Below, in pieces: positions 45,501 to 54,890 of a stretch of 56,003 nucleotides of DNA. Location: NCBI RefSeq assembly GCF_000485595.1, contig NW_014577853.1:31885-87887 (forward strand), read 5' to 3'. The stretch comes from Priapulus caudatus (Eukaryota; Priapulida; Priapulimorpha; Priapulimorphida; Priapulidae). The notes under the pieces were generated by a model. The model was given only the letters and a program-made list of their open reading frames with translations. It made no database searches and was not told the origin of the DNA. Both the position numbers and the translations under genes were made by a program. Position 1 is the first letter of the stretch. Each line of letters begins with the position of its first letter.

Positions 45501-48500
45501 CGCAGAGCGACAGCGCTCAACTGACGTGTACTGTAGCCAGGTATTCTTCTGATAAACTCACTGCTAACCAAATCAAGTGCACCCTTCTGCCACCGCGTTC
45601 GCGCTCAGAGCATATATCTAGGATACTACTAATAAGTATCTAAAATCTATGATATGCTTTGCTATACCTACTGGTAGTACAGTAATAAAGATACAGCTGT
45701 GTAACTTTAACGACTTCGCTTTAAATTAACATGTTATCATGAATAGCGTCAAGCGTAAGCATAGCGGTGGTGGTGGGGGAGGGGTGGAGGGGAGGGGAGG
45801 GTGGGGGAGGCTGGAGGGGCTCTAATAGCAAATGCAGTTGCAGTCGTTTGTTAACAGTCATACAATCCATGTTTACCATCCTCTTGAGGTCAAAAGGTTA
45901 TCAGACACTTACTCTTGTCGAAGTCAGTAGAAGTAGATTTCATGGTCCTTTCAATAGGTCCTTTACAATAAAGTGATAAATAAGGGTAGGCATGGCTCAA
46001 ACAAAAAAGTTTTGCACTTGCGTCCATTAGACCATGTCCTCAGAAAATGTCGACTGACGCGTTCCCACTGCTTTGACGCTGTGCCTCCAATGTTTGGCGC
46101 TGCGTGATGGGTTCCTCCGCCATCCACCACTATACATCGATATTAGCAGCGTAGGTCAAGCCGTTGAGATTTGTGCCGCAATTCCGTATTTCCTCCTATA
46201 CCTTAAGTTAAGGGGGAAATATTCCCCCTCCATTGACACACCTTTGACCCTTGACCCTTGACCCTTGACCCCCCAAATTCGACATCCCGAGTCCTTTTCA
46301 CGACCCCCCGCCGTCCCAAATATCAAGACCGTACGTCGAGCGGTTAAGATTTGTGCCCAACTGTTGATGGACGGACGGACGAACAATCATGCGATTCTAC
46401 AAGCTGCATCTGACTTCGTCAGCTGAGCTAATTAACATCTTATTACACTATACAGGAAACCTTCATAAACCTACGTAAACGACAAGACGACATGAGAGCT
46501 GCAGCAAAATCACCCACAGTCTCACTACAGTATCGGTGAGCAATTATAAGTGCAGATTCCTAGAGAGTACATCCGTGACAGGTACATACTGAGCTGCTAG
46601 CAACGTAAACGGGCAGCTTTCATAGGTACACGTACAGGACTACTGGAAGATGGTAAGCCAGTCCTTTGATGGAAAATCATGCTAGCAGCACTGTCGAGGG
46701 ATCGACGATAGCTCAGTCTCTCCGCATCTGTCGGTATCCTCTTAGCTGATCCTCGTAATCCGATGCCAACCTGACGAAGTTTTGTTCACGATTATCATCA
46801 AACCCATCGTTAGTTCCACTCAGTTATACGGAAATATGATTTGGAATGATGCCTTCACTAATGACAGCAACCCAAATACTCGTGGGACGTGTATAACACT
46901 AAAACTGTACATGTTGATATAAACTCATTCTAATATTATTACACACACACACATATTTACCTACGCTCACTTGCACAATGTTAAACAGATAATTAAACAA
47001 GACTATTACTAATTAACGGTTATATTACACCTTCATATGGGTTTCATCCCCTTTTGGTGATATCTTCCATGAAGTAACACAATACAACTAGTAATCACTT
47101 CATTCTCCTCTCTGTGCATTGTTAGCACAGGTCTAATGCGAATGAAATTACACACCGCACAGGGACGAAACAATCGACGCACAATCAGGGTATTAGGCAG
47201 GAATGAGTATTGTGGGAGTGCAGAAAAAATATTTGGGAGTACAATTTTACAAATGTACACGGCTTTAGATCAATATTTTAGGCCGTGCAGTTTCAAAACT
47301 GACCGTTCAAATCCTGGCTGCACGGCTCGCTGGCTAATACGTTGCACACAATCGACACACGTACCTCTCCTGCCTTTTCCTTCTCCTTATCGCATCGCCA
47401 CAGAGAGCCAGAGAGACTCTTCGCGCTGCGGGAGGAGGAGTCGGCGGGGGCGGCGGCGACGGGCGGGGGGAAGCCTGCGCGGGCGTCTGTCGGGCTGCGT
47501 GGCACGCGCGACGAGAACGCACACGCCGCGAGCTCAGAGTCGAGCAGCGAGCCGTCCAGCCGGCTGAAACTCGACGAGAGACTCGACGACGACGTCGTCC
47601 TCTCCCCGCTGCCGCCGCGCTGCGAGGGCGCCACCGCGGCAGCGCTGTTCTCCAGCAGGAGGCGGAAGTCGGGCGTCGAGCAGTGCTGCGAGCGAAAGGC
47701 CGTCAGTGAGTCGGCGTCAGCGTCGAAGCTTCGCTCAGACATGTCGCTGAACTGCGAGAGCGATGACAGCGACGTGTCAAGGCCCTCGGCGAGGCACTCG
47801 TTGTAGCTGAATCCCCGGAGGTCGCCGAAGGTCGACGCCGCGGCGCGGTCCACGCCCCGCGCCACTTCGCCAGAGGTCGCCGTCGCCGCGCCGCCGTCGA
47901 CGCTTCGAGCCACGCCCTCGACGCTTCGAGCCACGCCCTCCTCCACCACCGCCGTCGCGCCGCGGCCCACGCCCCGCGCCACAACATCGCCGGAGGTCGC
48001 AGCGCGCTGCTGCCTGGCGACGTCGGAGCTGACGTCGGAGACGTGGCAGATGGCGCTGGCCTCCATGGAGAAGGATGAGCGGCGGAGGCAGCGCTGCGTA
48101 ACGGCGATCTGCTGCTCAAGATGCCGCAGTGTGACGCCGTCATCCTCCGCCGGCAGGTAGAACTTACACCTGCGCGACGACAGATAGCGTTGTAGCAATA
48201 TCAAAAGGAGAGATAGACAACAGACAAGATGACAGATAGACCTTTGACCCCCAGCTTCAACATCCCAACTCGGTTTCGGATTCCCCCCCCCCCACGTCCC
48301 GAATATCGTGACCGTACGTCGAGCCGTTTAGATTTGTGCCCAACTGTTGAGGGACGCACGGACGCACGCTCATGCGATTCTACAAGCTGCATCTGACTAC
48401 GTCAGATGAGCTAAAGACAGATAGACAACAGAGAAGACGACAGAAAGCATTGTAGCAATATCAAAAAGACAGATAGACAATAGACAAGACGACAGATAGC

Positions 48501-51500
48501 GTTGTAGCAATATCAAAAAGACAGATAGACAACAGAGAAAACGACAGATAGCATTGTAGCAATATCAAAAGGAGAGATAGACAACAGTCAAGACGACAGA
48601 TAGCATTGTAGCAATATCAAAAGGAGAGATAGACAACAGTCAAGACGACAGATAGCATTGTAGCAATATCAAAAGGAGAGATAGACAACAGTCAAGATGA
48701 CAGATAGCATTGTAGCAATATCAAAACAAGTGCCGCAGAGCGACAGCGCTCAACTGACGTGTACTGTAGCCGGGTATTCTTCTGATAAACTCCCTGGCAA
48801 CCGAATCAAGTGTGCCCTCCCGCCACCGCGTTCGTGCTCAGAGCATATATATCTAGGATACTACTAATACAGATCTCAAATCTATGATAGCTAGGCTTTG
48901 ATATACCGGTAGTACATTTATATAGATACAGCTGTGTAACTTTTTAACTGTGTACCCTTCGTGCGTGATAACCTCACTCCATTGAGTTGCTGAAATCCAA
49001 GTATATTCAGGCAGGTGATAATTTCGCTCAACTGTGAGTTAACACATCTGCATTGCAGGTTGCCAGGCAATATATGAAAGTTAGAATAGTGCAGTTCACC
49101 CCCATGCATGCGTAATGGGCTGCCCACCGATGTTTTTTGGCCTACCTATGCGAGCATTCAGCGTATCATACATGTTTCGGCTAATCACAGAGTGCTACTC
49201 AGGGCTGCCTGAGTACAGACTGCTTAAGAAGAAATAATTTGATTTGAGGAGCGTAAACCTTGTTCACAACATTTGCCTTTAGTAATTGAACTGTGCAATC
49301 TGTAATCTGACATCCACAATAGCAAAAAGCAGTTCAGTCCTTTGTTAACAGTCAACAATCCATGTTTAACTCCTCCTGCTTGAGGGTTTAAAAGGTTATT
49401 CGACACTTACTCTTCGCATTTCAGCAGAAGTACATTTTATGGTCCTTTCAAATAAAGCCATAAAAATGGTAGGTCACCATAGGAACAAAAAAGTTTTTCC
49501 AATCGTCGCCGTCAGACCATGTCCTCAGAAAATGTCTAAAATCTGCCCTCTGCCCCATTGACTATTGACCTGTGGCCATCTCCAATTTCGGCAAGCATGA
49601 TGGCTTTCCTACCACGATCTGCTATACACGACTATCACGAGCCTAGGTCGAGCGCGTTTAGATTTGTGTCGCAATTCTGCATTTCCTCCCTATACCATAG
49701 TTAAGGGGGAAAGTTCCCCTTCTTTACACCTCTTGACCTTTGACCCCCAGCTTCGACATCCAACTCGTTTCGGATTACCCCCAAGTCCCGAATATCCGTG
49801 ACCGTACCTCGAGGCGGTTAAGATTTGTGCCCAACTGTTGACGGACGGACGCCGGACGAGGCCGGAACGACAATCATGCGATTCTACAAGCTGCATCTGA
49901 CTACGTCAGATGAGCTAAAGATAGATAGACAACAGAGAAGACGACAGAAAGCGTTGTAGCAATATCAAAAATGGTTAGAGATTAACCTCTTTAACGCAGA
50001 CAGGCATGATCTGCTTGCGAGAGAAGAGGGAAGGCCACAAGTTTACTCACCCAGGCTTGGTAAGTAAATAGTGATTTTTGGTGCTTTTACGTGGGTTTTG
50101 TTAGACAGTGGGTGTTAATTAAGTAATAGTAATCATGCAGGAGTGTTCCCTAAAAATGTAACAGTTCGAGGTAGGTAGGAGGCAGTAGCAGTAAGTATAG
50201 ACGAGGTAGTAGGCAGTCATTAAAGAAAAATGCCTTGTAAAATTAATCTCTCATCAGTCAGTACCTGGGATCCGTGTCCATCAACGGCTGGAAGGCCTGG
50301 AGACTCGAGTCTGACGCGGCTCTCGAGCGATTTCTTCTGTCCCACGCCCTCTCCTGCGGGCCATCCTGACGACCACCCTGCTTCCTGTAGTCGCTGCCCT
50401 GTCTCTTCCCATCACGGCACACCGGGTCGCTCTTTACCGATACTGTCGGGTTGTCGAGCGTCCCAGACGCGCTATCACATGTAAGCTTTTTATCACAGTC
50501 TCGGGTCACGCGGTCATGCAAACCGCGCGATGGATCACCTCTCTGCGGCCGATCGACCGCGCGTGCCGATCGCTCACCGCGTGACTCGGGCAACCGATAC
50601 TTATTCAGCGCCACAGGCTCGCATGTCCTGTTATCGCTGGCAGCCGGCATCAACGTTGTGTTGTCACTGGACCAGCCCCGGCATTAACGTTCTGTTGTTG
50701 CCGGCCCCCTGCATCAACGCTTTGTTGACGCTGGCCTCTGGAATGAACGTTCTGGTGTTGCTGGCCGCCGGCATTACCGTTCCATTGTTGCTGGCCCTGG
50801 CGATCACTGCTCCGTTGTTGCTGGGAGTTGGCATTACCGTTCCATTGTTACTCAGCCCTGGGCATCACTGTCTGCCGTTGTTGCTGGCCGCGCAGCATTA
50901 CCGTTCGATTGTTGTGGCCCCGGCATCAATGCTCCCGTTGTTGCGGCCGCCAGCATTACCGCTTCGATTGTTGTGGCCCGCGGCATCAATCGCTTCCGTT
51001 GTGCGGAGCTAGGCATTACCGTCCCACTTGCCGCTGGCTTCCGACGTACGTCCTGCTGCGAGTCCACAAGGCGGTGTCGCCGCGGAACAGGCGGAGCAGG
51101 TGTCGCTGGCCGGCCGCCAGCCCGCCCAAACGCCGCCATCTCTTTGCCGCCAGCCGTGCATGACGCCGCTCCACGGCGGCCCATGCGCCACTCGCAGCCG
51201 CCTGGGGTAAGCATCTCTCTTTGTGATCCTGGCTCACAGTGGGGCGGGGCGCGGGAGGGGAACTACCCATGGCCCTTCTAACAGTGCCGCGGAGGGGTAC
51301 TCATCTGTTCCAAGATCATCGTGGTGCTGGTCTTTCTCCCGCGCACCGCCGTGACTGGGCCGAGCTAGGTCGGAGGGGGGAAGAAGGGACATGAGGACGC
51401 AAGGGGCAGTCGGGGGAAAGACCGCGCCAGAAGCGGTCAAGGAGGGGGCAGATTGGACGCTGCGATCGAACTGACGGTCTTCTGCCAAGGGTACTGCCCC

Positions 51501-53808
51501 CGCCGGGCATCAGCTCTTCTGGCTTCAGCGCCCTTCCAGTCTTGCGGCTCATCGTGACCGGCTCTCGCCGCGGTCGCGTCGTCTGAGTCGCGTCGACGTC
51601 GCGGAGAGGGGACTCGGGTGAGGGGAGATGCCAGAACGGTAGGAGCGTTCTGGAAGCAGTCGAAGAGGGTACTCGATGCACGCCTCAGCGCGCGAATAGA
51701 CCGCGTCCCGCCTCCCACTTCTTATAAACGGCTCGTCAGCCAAATCTAATGGTCGAAGGTCCCGAGGCTGCGATCGAAGGGAGGTAGCAAAGGAAAAGGG
51801 ATGAGGGGCGCGCCCCGGTCCGGCACATCACCGCCGCGTAGGCGGTCGGCGGCGGCGGAGCGTCTGACCAGGGCAGCGCGGCCACTCATGGTACTATGGG
51901 GTGCCGTCGGCGAGCGAGGAAGGAGAGCACGCGTCCGTTCCGCCGCCGGGTGAGGCCAGATAGGATTCCCGGAGCGGGCGCGTGTGTGTCCTCGACCCGG
52001 CCAGGCTCTCGGCGATTGCACCGCGACCCATTCGTAGCTGGCCAGACCGGACGGCAACCGACCGATCGGACCGACGTTATGCCCGACGACTCGCCACACA
52101 GCACGTGGCTACGGCTGCGGCAGCGAGAGCCTTGTCGAGGCAGCAGAAAAATGCCGCCGTCCGCCACTCACGCCGGACGCTGGCCAATCATTGCCTTGGC
52201 GGGGCCGAGCTGCGGAGCCAGGAACCGGACTCGAGGCATGGCGAGGCAGTACGTGCGTCGCTAGTCGCTCGACAGCGTCGCCGCATCCTTCTCCAGTACG
52301 ATGTACCTGAGCGACGTACAACACGCGGAAGTAAATTATGACATCTGTTACTGCCACTAACTCGTATTATGTGTATTATGTAGATGATAGATAAATAGAT
52401 AGATAGATCAGATAGTATAGACATAGAATAGATAGAGTAGATAGAAAGATAGATGGATAGATAGATGAGATAGGATAGGATAGACTAGATAGCTATACTT
52501 GGATAGATAGATAGATAGCATAGAACTAGATAGACTAGATAGCAATAGTACTAGATAGATAGATAGATAAATAGATAGATAGATAGAAAGATAGCTAGAC
52601 ATACATACATACATACATGTATAATGAAAGTGTCAATGACACTGTAGCTCACCTTGGGTGTGAAAGAAGAGGGAGGGGGATATATAAAGCAAGAGTATAT
52701 ATGGGAGAACTCCCATTATATAACATATATCTCCCATTATATACTCTTGATAATGATACATCCATAAATTTTAATGCGAAAATAAATGTTTCAGATCTGA
52801 AAGTCTGAAATCTTGACGAGAGATGGCGCTACGCCTAAATGATCGCCATTTTGGTTTTCGAATATCGCGCAAATAAAAACAATAAAATATTCCAGTCAAA
52901 TTACTGTAACGAAGAATCTAAAACACAATATTACACGTATATAGGTATTACAACTGTTGACCAGTTTAATAGATGAAATAAACGTAATAAGATGTTGTCA
53001 TCTCTCCCATAGGAGTAACAACTGTTTTGGGGCTAGCCTTACACATTCACATACCAAAATTTAACAAAATCAAATAAATTTAGATGGCCATTTTCATTTT
53101 TGCCAAAAAGTTGGCGTGGCTCAAAAGTAGGTAGACTGGCGTGCTCCAAAATAAGACGCTCAAATCTCTCCCATAGGAGTAACAACTGTACGCAATTTCA
53201 AACATGTGGGTCAAACGGTTCTTGAGTTATCGTTGACCGTAGGCAGACACTGAAATGCATAGTGAAGTTGCCAAAATCTACCTAATTTGCATAATTTAAA
53301 AAAAAATCAAAACCCTTGTGATATGTTTTGGGGCCAGTCCTCATTCATTCACATACTATAAATGAGCAAAATCCATTGAACCTGAACTGACTTATGGCCA
53401 TTTCCAAAAAATGAATCTTCTTCAAAAAATTCAATGGTTCTAGAGTTATCGTTGACCGTAGCCAAATGTTGACAGACGGACGGACGTACGACGAACGACA
53501 CCCCATGGCAATAGCTCATCTTGACGATGTCAAGGCCAGCTAAAAATTTAAATATAGTGTTCCTGCAACTCATCTCTTACTAGTCACCTACTGTCACTTG
53601 AGATTGTCAACAGAGCAGAAGGATGCCTATCAGAGGCAGAAAGATATATACCTATCAGGAATATCGACAGGAGGTGAGCTCCTGTGTTCTGGTGCATCAA
53701 AGGTTGGGCAGCGATGAGAGGTGGCCACATCTGCCTTCAGTGGTACACCATGCGATTCTTTCTCCTTCCTGTCAGCTGCCTTAGTTTTCCTTCTCGCGCC
53801 AGTGTTAC
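39362..53808 (-). CDS. atos: ATOS (atossa/FAM214) homologue, whole gene
   Basis: Minus-strand exons code, in order, a basic N-proximal segment (53652-53808), a large damaged exon (50265-52306), a Ser-rich exon (47365-48169), LLGNFE (44977-45097), EVVLNGRLEPVGTVEGFSAE (43513-43669), GHVNLGKKGYRVP (43206-43265), TLFNPNQTVV and RLRFLIHL (42423-42590), and SKSGKVYLHTDIRMLFSR with the stop (39362-39515). LLGNFExxxLNGRxxPxGxxxGFxAEIGA and the C-terminal KSGKxYLHxDxRxLFSR are hallmarks of ATOS/FAM214 proteins (DUF4210 and Chromosome_seg domains). Drosophila Atossa is a nuclear regulator needed for macrophage invasion. Phases agree at several junctions, but some exons carry indels, so the complete frame cannot be read from this assembly. 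The true start codon was not located. Introns hold repeats only. Confidence 0.85.
39625..39790. repeat. GACAGGAG/GTTCAGGCA minisatellite, ATOS intron
   Basis: Units combine GTTCAGGCAGACAGGA with GGCAGGAGACAGG in varying numbers, about five copies, just upstream (gene sense) of the terminal exon. Confidence 0.9.
40416..41555 (+). mobile_element. Composite interspersed repeat, copy 1 (Helitron-like tail)
   Basis: It begins ACAAGTGCCGCATAGCGAC. From about 40975 it runs parallel to copies 2 and 4, including GAGGTCAAAAGGTTATC, CATTTCATGGTCCTTTCAA, CCATGTCCTCAGAAAA, TGACCTTTGACC and a GACGGACGGAC run. It ends CATCTGACTATGTCAGATG, a hairpin, followed by AGCTAA. A terminal hairpin ahead of CTAA resembles a Helitron 3' end. 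The 5' end is less certain and the part between 40490 and 40975 is poorly conserved. Confidence 0.6.
41556..42422. other. ATOS intron remainder, nothing recognised
   Basis: Non-coding AT-rich sequence between the composite repeat and the exon at 42423. Confidence 0.6.
42423..42590 (-). CDS. atos: ATOS exon with several single-base indels
   Basis: Between acceptor ACCTCCTAG and donor CTCAG|GTATCT, the three frames in turn give TLFNPNQTVV, KMFVVMY, CQTFVRQRIF, YMPTGATCADAG and RLRFLIHL. That order is exactly the ATOS order, but at least four or five one-base gains or losses separate the pieces. The last codon is split AG|G and matches the terminal exon. I read this as unpolished sequence over a live exon rather than a dead gene, since the exons on either side are intact or nearly so. 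Confidence 0.8.
43206..43265 (-). CDS. atos: ATOS short exon (60 bp)
   Basis: After TTTTTAG the exon codes GHVNLGKKGYRVPSKGTVQV and ends before GTAAGT. It is phase 0 and joins directly to TLFNPNQ of the next exon. This is the conserved beta-strand region of the ATOS domain. Confidence 0.85.
43513..43669 (-). CDS. atos: ATOS domain exon (LNGRLEP...GFSAEIGA)
   Basis: After CTTTCTGTAG the exon codes EVVLNGRLEPVGTVEGFSAE, then IGAAGVFWPTHITTAYHTFF and YHVSEDDALAFP, ending before GTAAGA. This is the core ATOS motif. The one base left at its end does not fit the phase-0 start of the next exon. The usual APxPFLG wording of the family suggests two bases are missing near the end (GCCTTTCCTG). Confidence 0.9.
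44066..44515. repeat. Three tandem units of about 115-135 bp plus hairpin tail
   Basis: Each unit contains GCTGCGACCTTCTCCCCAA, GCTAGGTCAATTAGG, CGAGTTATAGAGCGGAAGGG and, except the last, ATGATCAAGGTCAA. The end has TATCCCCGC pairing with GCGGGGTATA (44487-44512). It looks like an array belonging to a non-autonomous mobile element in an ATOS intron. Confidence 0.75.
44977..45097 (-). CDS. atos: ATOS exon ending LLGNFE
   Basis: After CCGATGCAG the exon codes ALSCSKLDSKNDDVSLPGSG, then KVLSTSAPASSSSSLLGNFE, and ends before GTGAGC. The Ser-rich stretch ahead of LLGNFE is typical of the family. It needs two bases from the preceding exon, whereas the exon at 47365 ends on a codon boundary. Either a small exon between them was missed or an indel is present. 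Confidence 0.85.
45498..46438 (+). mobile_element. Composite interspersed repeat, copy 2 (Helitron-like tail)
   Basis: It starts ACAAGTGCCGCAGAGCGACA, runs parallel to 48726-48940 for about 200 bases, and then, from 45838, to copy 1. It ends CATCTGACTTCGTCAGCTG followed by AGCTAA and then TT. A G-rich run (45766-45819) lies inside. Confidence 0.65.
45766..45819 (+). other. G-rich run, possible G-quadruplex
   Basis: At least eight runs of three or more G occur in 54 bases (GGTGGTGGTGGGGGAGGGG and onward). The G-rich strand is the template strand for ATOS. Confidence 0.6.
46439..47364. other. ATOS intron, nothing recognised
   Basis: No repeat or exon was identified between the composite repeat and the Ser-rich exon. 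A small phase-correcting exon could be hidden here. Confidence 0.5.
47365..48169 (-). CDS. atos: ATOS Ser/Ala-rich exon
   Basis: After CGTCGCGCAG the exon codes (R)CKFYLPAEDDGVTLRHLEQ, a helical stretch to RRSSFSMEASAICHVSDVSS, then a long low-complexity part with repeats such as VARSVEGVARSVDGG, SSSSLSSSFSRLDGSL and SSRSAKSLSGSLWRCDKEKE. It ends GGAGAG|GTACGT. One base at the start completes the AG left by the upstream exon. It has 268 open codons with G/C-rich third positions. I assign it to ATOS from strand, spacing and phase; the sequence itself is mostly disordered and not diagnostic. Confidence 0.75.
48240..48416 (+). mobile_element. Composite repeat, copy 3, tail only
   Basis: Only the last about 175 bases of the family are present, from CCTTTGACCCCCAGCTTC to the hairpin CATCTGACTACGTCAGATG and AGCTAA. 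It interrupts a 52-bp tandem array. Confidence 0.7.
48430..48725. repeat. 52-bp tandem array
   Basis: About six units of GACAGATAGCATTGTAGCAA..TATCAAAAGGAGAGATAG..ACAACAGTCAAGAC. A partial unit lies on the other side of copy 3 (48176-48239), and another follows copy 4 (about 49919-49970). Confidence 0.9.
48726..49918 (+). mobile_element. Composite interspersed repeat, copy 4 (Helitron-like tail)
   Basis: It starts ACAAGTGCCGCAGAGCGACA and shares its first 210 bases with copy 2. From about 49330 it shares GTTAACAGTCAACAATCCATG, in shorter pieces, to the end with copies 1 and 2. It ends CATCTGACTACGTCAGATG and AGCTAA, followed by a unit of the 52-bp array. Confidence 0.65.
50265..52306 (-). 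CDS. atos: Probable large ATOS middle exon, frame broken by indels
   Basis: Acceptor GTCGCTCAG at the upstream end leads into (R)YIVLEKDAATLSSD. The downstream end codes DKKLTCDSASGTLDNP through SSLQAFQPLMDTDP and stops at CCCAG|GTACTG, leaving AG. With one base needed at the start and two left at the end, it fits between the exons at 53652 and 47365. The block is GC-rich and coding-like, but its frame is interrupted repeatedly. Part of it is a 30-bp coding repeat. ATOSA of vertebrates also has one very large middle exon. I saw no sequence match that proves the assignment. Confidence 0.45.
50640..51030 (-). repeat. atos: 30-bp minisatellite within the probable ATOS exon
   Basis: About twelve units with the + strand core GGCATTACCGTTCCATTGTT and GCTGGCC. 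On the - strand a unit codes a decapeptide such as NNGTVMPAAS. Later units carry one-base changes that shift the frame. Confidence 0.75.
52345..52615. repeat. GATA/ATAG microsatellite
   Basis: ATAGATAGATAG repeats, with a short (CATA)n at the end, in the intron between the two upstream ATOS exons. Confidence 0.9.
52687..52752. repeat. Palindrome of the ATCAAGAG family (hairpin 5)
   Basis: CAAGAGTATATATGGGAGA pairs with TCTCCCATTATATACTCTTG. Its ends match hairpins 1 and 3 near 32.7-33.0 kb, so this is a dispersed family. Confidence 0.75.
53460..53540 (+). mobile_element. Divergent relative of the composite-repeat tail
   Basis: GACAGACGGACGGACGTACG is followed by CTTGAC-GAT-GTCAAG, a hairpin, and then GCCAGCTAAAA. 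The arrangement is the same as in the four other tails, but the sequence differs. Confidence 0.5.
53652..53808 (-). CDS. atos: ATOS upstream exon (basic segment)
   Basis: After TTTTTCAG the exon codes NTGARRKTKAADRKEKESHG, then VPLKADVATSHRCPTFDAPE and HRSSPPVDIPD, ending GATAG|GTATAT. Two bases at its start and two at its end fit the neighbouring phases. The Lys/Arg-rich start could be a nuclear localisation signal. The family match is not direct; the link to ATOS comes from strand, order and phase. Confidence 0.6.
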
Positions 53809-54149
53809 CTGAAAAATCATTCATACACACCATACAACATTGAAATGAAATAGTTTGAGAATTTAAATGTTCTTTGAAATGAGTTGTCATGTTGCTTGAT
53901 AATGTTAAATTTTTTAATGCTCAACAACACTGTAGGTTACATTCCAACAAATCTGCCCTGCGACTTGGCTAAAAACAACGAACCGTAAGCGAATGCAAAA
54001 AAAGTGCAACTGGCCTAAAACAGTTGGTGAACACCCTTCTCCTCTTATCACTTTCATAGAAATGCCACTTGAGTTTCGACCTTGCATTAACATTTCGTAT
54101 GTATTGGTATAGTATTGTATGCATTACACTTACGTTTACATTTACACTT

Positions 54150-54315
54150 GTATTGTGTTGTGTTGTGTTGTGTTGTGTTGTATTGTATTGTATTGTATTG
54201 TATTGTATTGTATTGTATTGTATTGTATTGTATTGTATTGTATTGTATTGTATTGTATTGTATTGTATTGTATTGTATTGTATTGTATTGTATTGTATTG
54301 TATTGTATTGTATGC
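54150..54315. repeat. (TATTG)n pentanucleotide microsatellite
   Basis: About 33 pentamers: the first few are TGTTG, the rest TATTG. All frames are open through it, which produces Cys/Ile/Leu/Tyr or Asn/Thr/Ile/Gln/Tyr open frames that are not genes. Confidence 0.98.
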
Positions 54316-54333
54316 ATTGGTATGGATTGTTCA

Positions 54334-54890
54334 TTAGCGACGACTCGTCCGTACCCAGCTGCAGCGGTGTCGCTGCCCTCCCCACACGCCGCCATCCGCG
54401 CAGACCACCTCCATGCATCTGGGGATCGAATGTCGGAGCAGCGCGGCAACGAGGTCACGGAGATCTTCATCGCCGATGTCTTGCAGATGGCTAGGCGGCA
54501 ACGACGGGAAGACGTGCTGGTCGGCGGGCCCGTCGAACACGCTGCACACGGCTTCCCCCGGCACACAGAGTCTGCGACGAGCAACGAGCGTACGTGGAGA
54601 TGCTCCGCCCGCGCTTGTTATGACACTTCCACCGCCGATATCATCACCACTGAGCGTATTCCCTAGATCACGGACCAAAGAGTCTGCGATGAGCGCACGA
54701 GCCGTAGGTGAGATACGCGCGTTGTTATGAACAATCGCCCGCGACAGGGCATGCACCACCGCGGCGGTATTCCGCTGATACTTCAGCTGGACCCACGATC
54801 GCGATGAGTCGCGCACGAGCGCGTGAGGTGAGATAGAGCGCGTGTTATGACACATGTCCCCCCGACAGCAATGCACCGTCGTAAGCGTGA
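54334..54890 (-). other. GC-rich block, possible 5' ATOS exon with about 115-bp repeats
   Basis: A 180-codon - strand frame (54334-54876) includes HLQDIGDEDLRDLVAALLRH and CMEVVCADGGVWGG, which look coding. The + strand motif GAGTCTGCGA..GAGCGCACGAG..GTTATGA recurs at about 54568, 54678 and 54800, so part is a noisy tandem repeat. A possible donor, CAGCTGG|GTACGG, is near 54353. In the only frame whose phase fits the exon at 53652 the protein is different and unremarkable, so the assignment is open. Confidence 0.3.

Noticed and set aside
51234-52264. Several independent overlapping genes on both strands in the GC-rich block
   Set aside because: High GC gives open frames in all directions. 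The splice borders and phases on the - strand make one damaged ATOS exon the simpler reading.
54069-54666. Open frames of IVLYC or NTIQY repeats
   Set aside because: They are translations of the (TATTG)n microsatellite.
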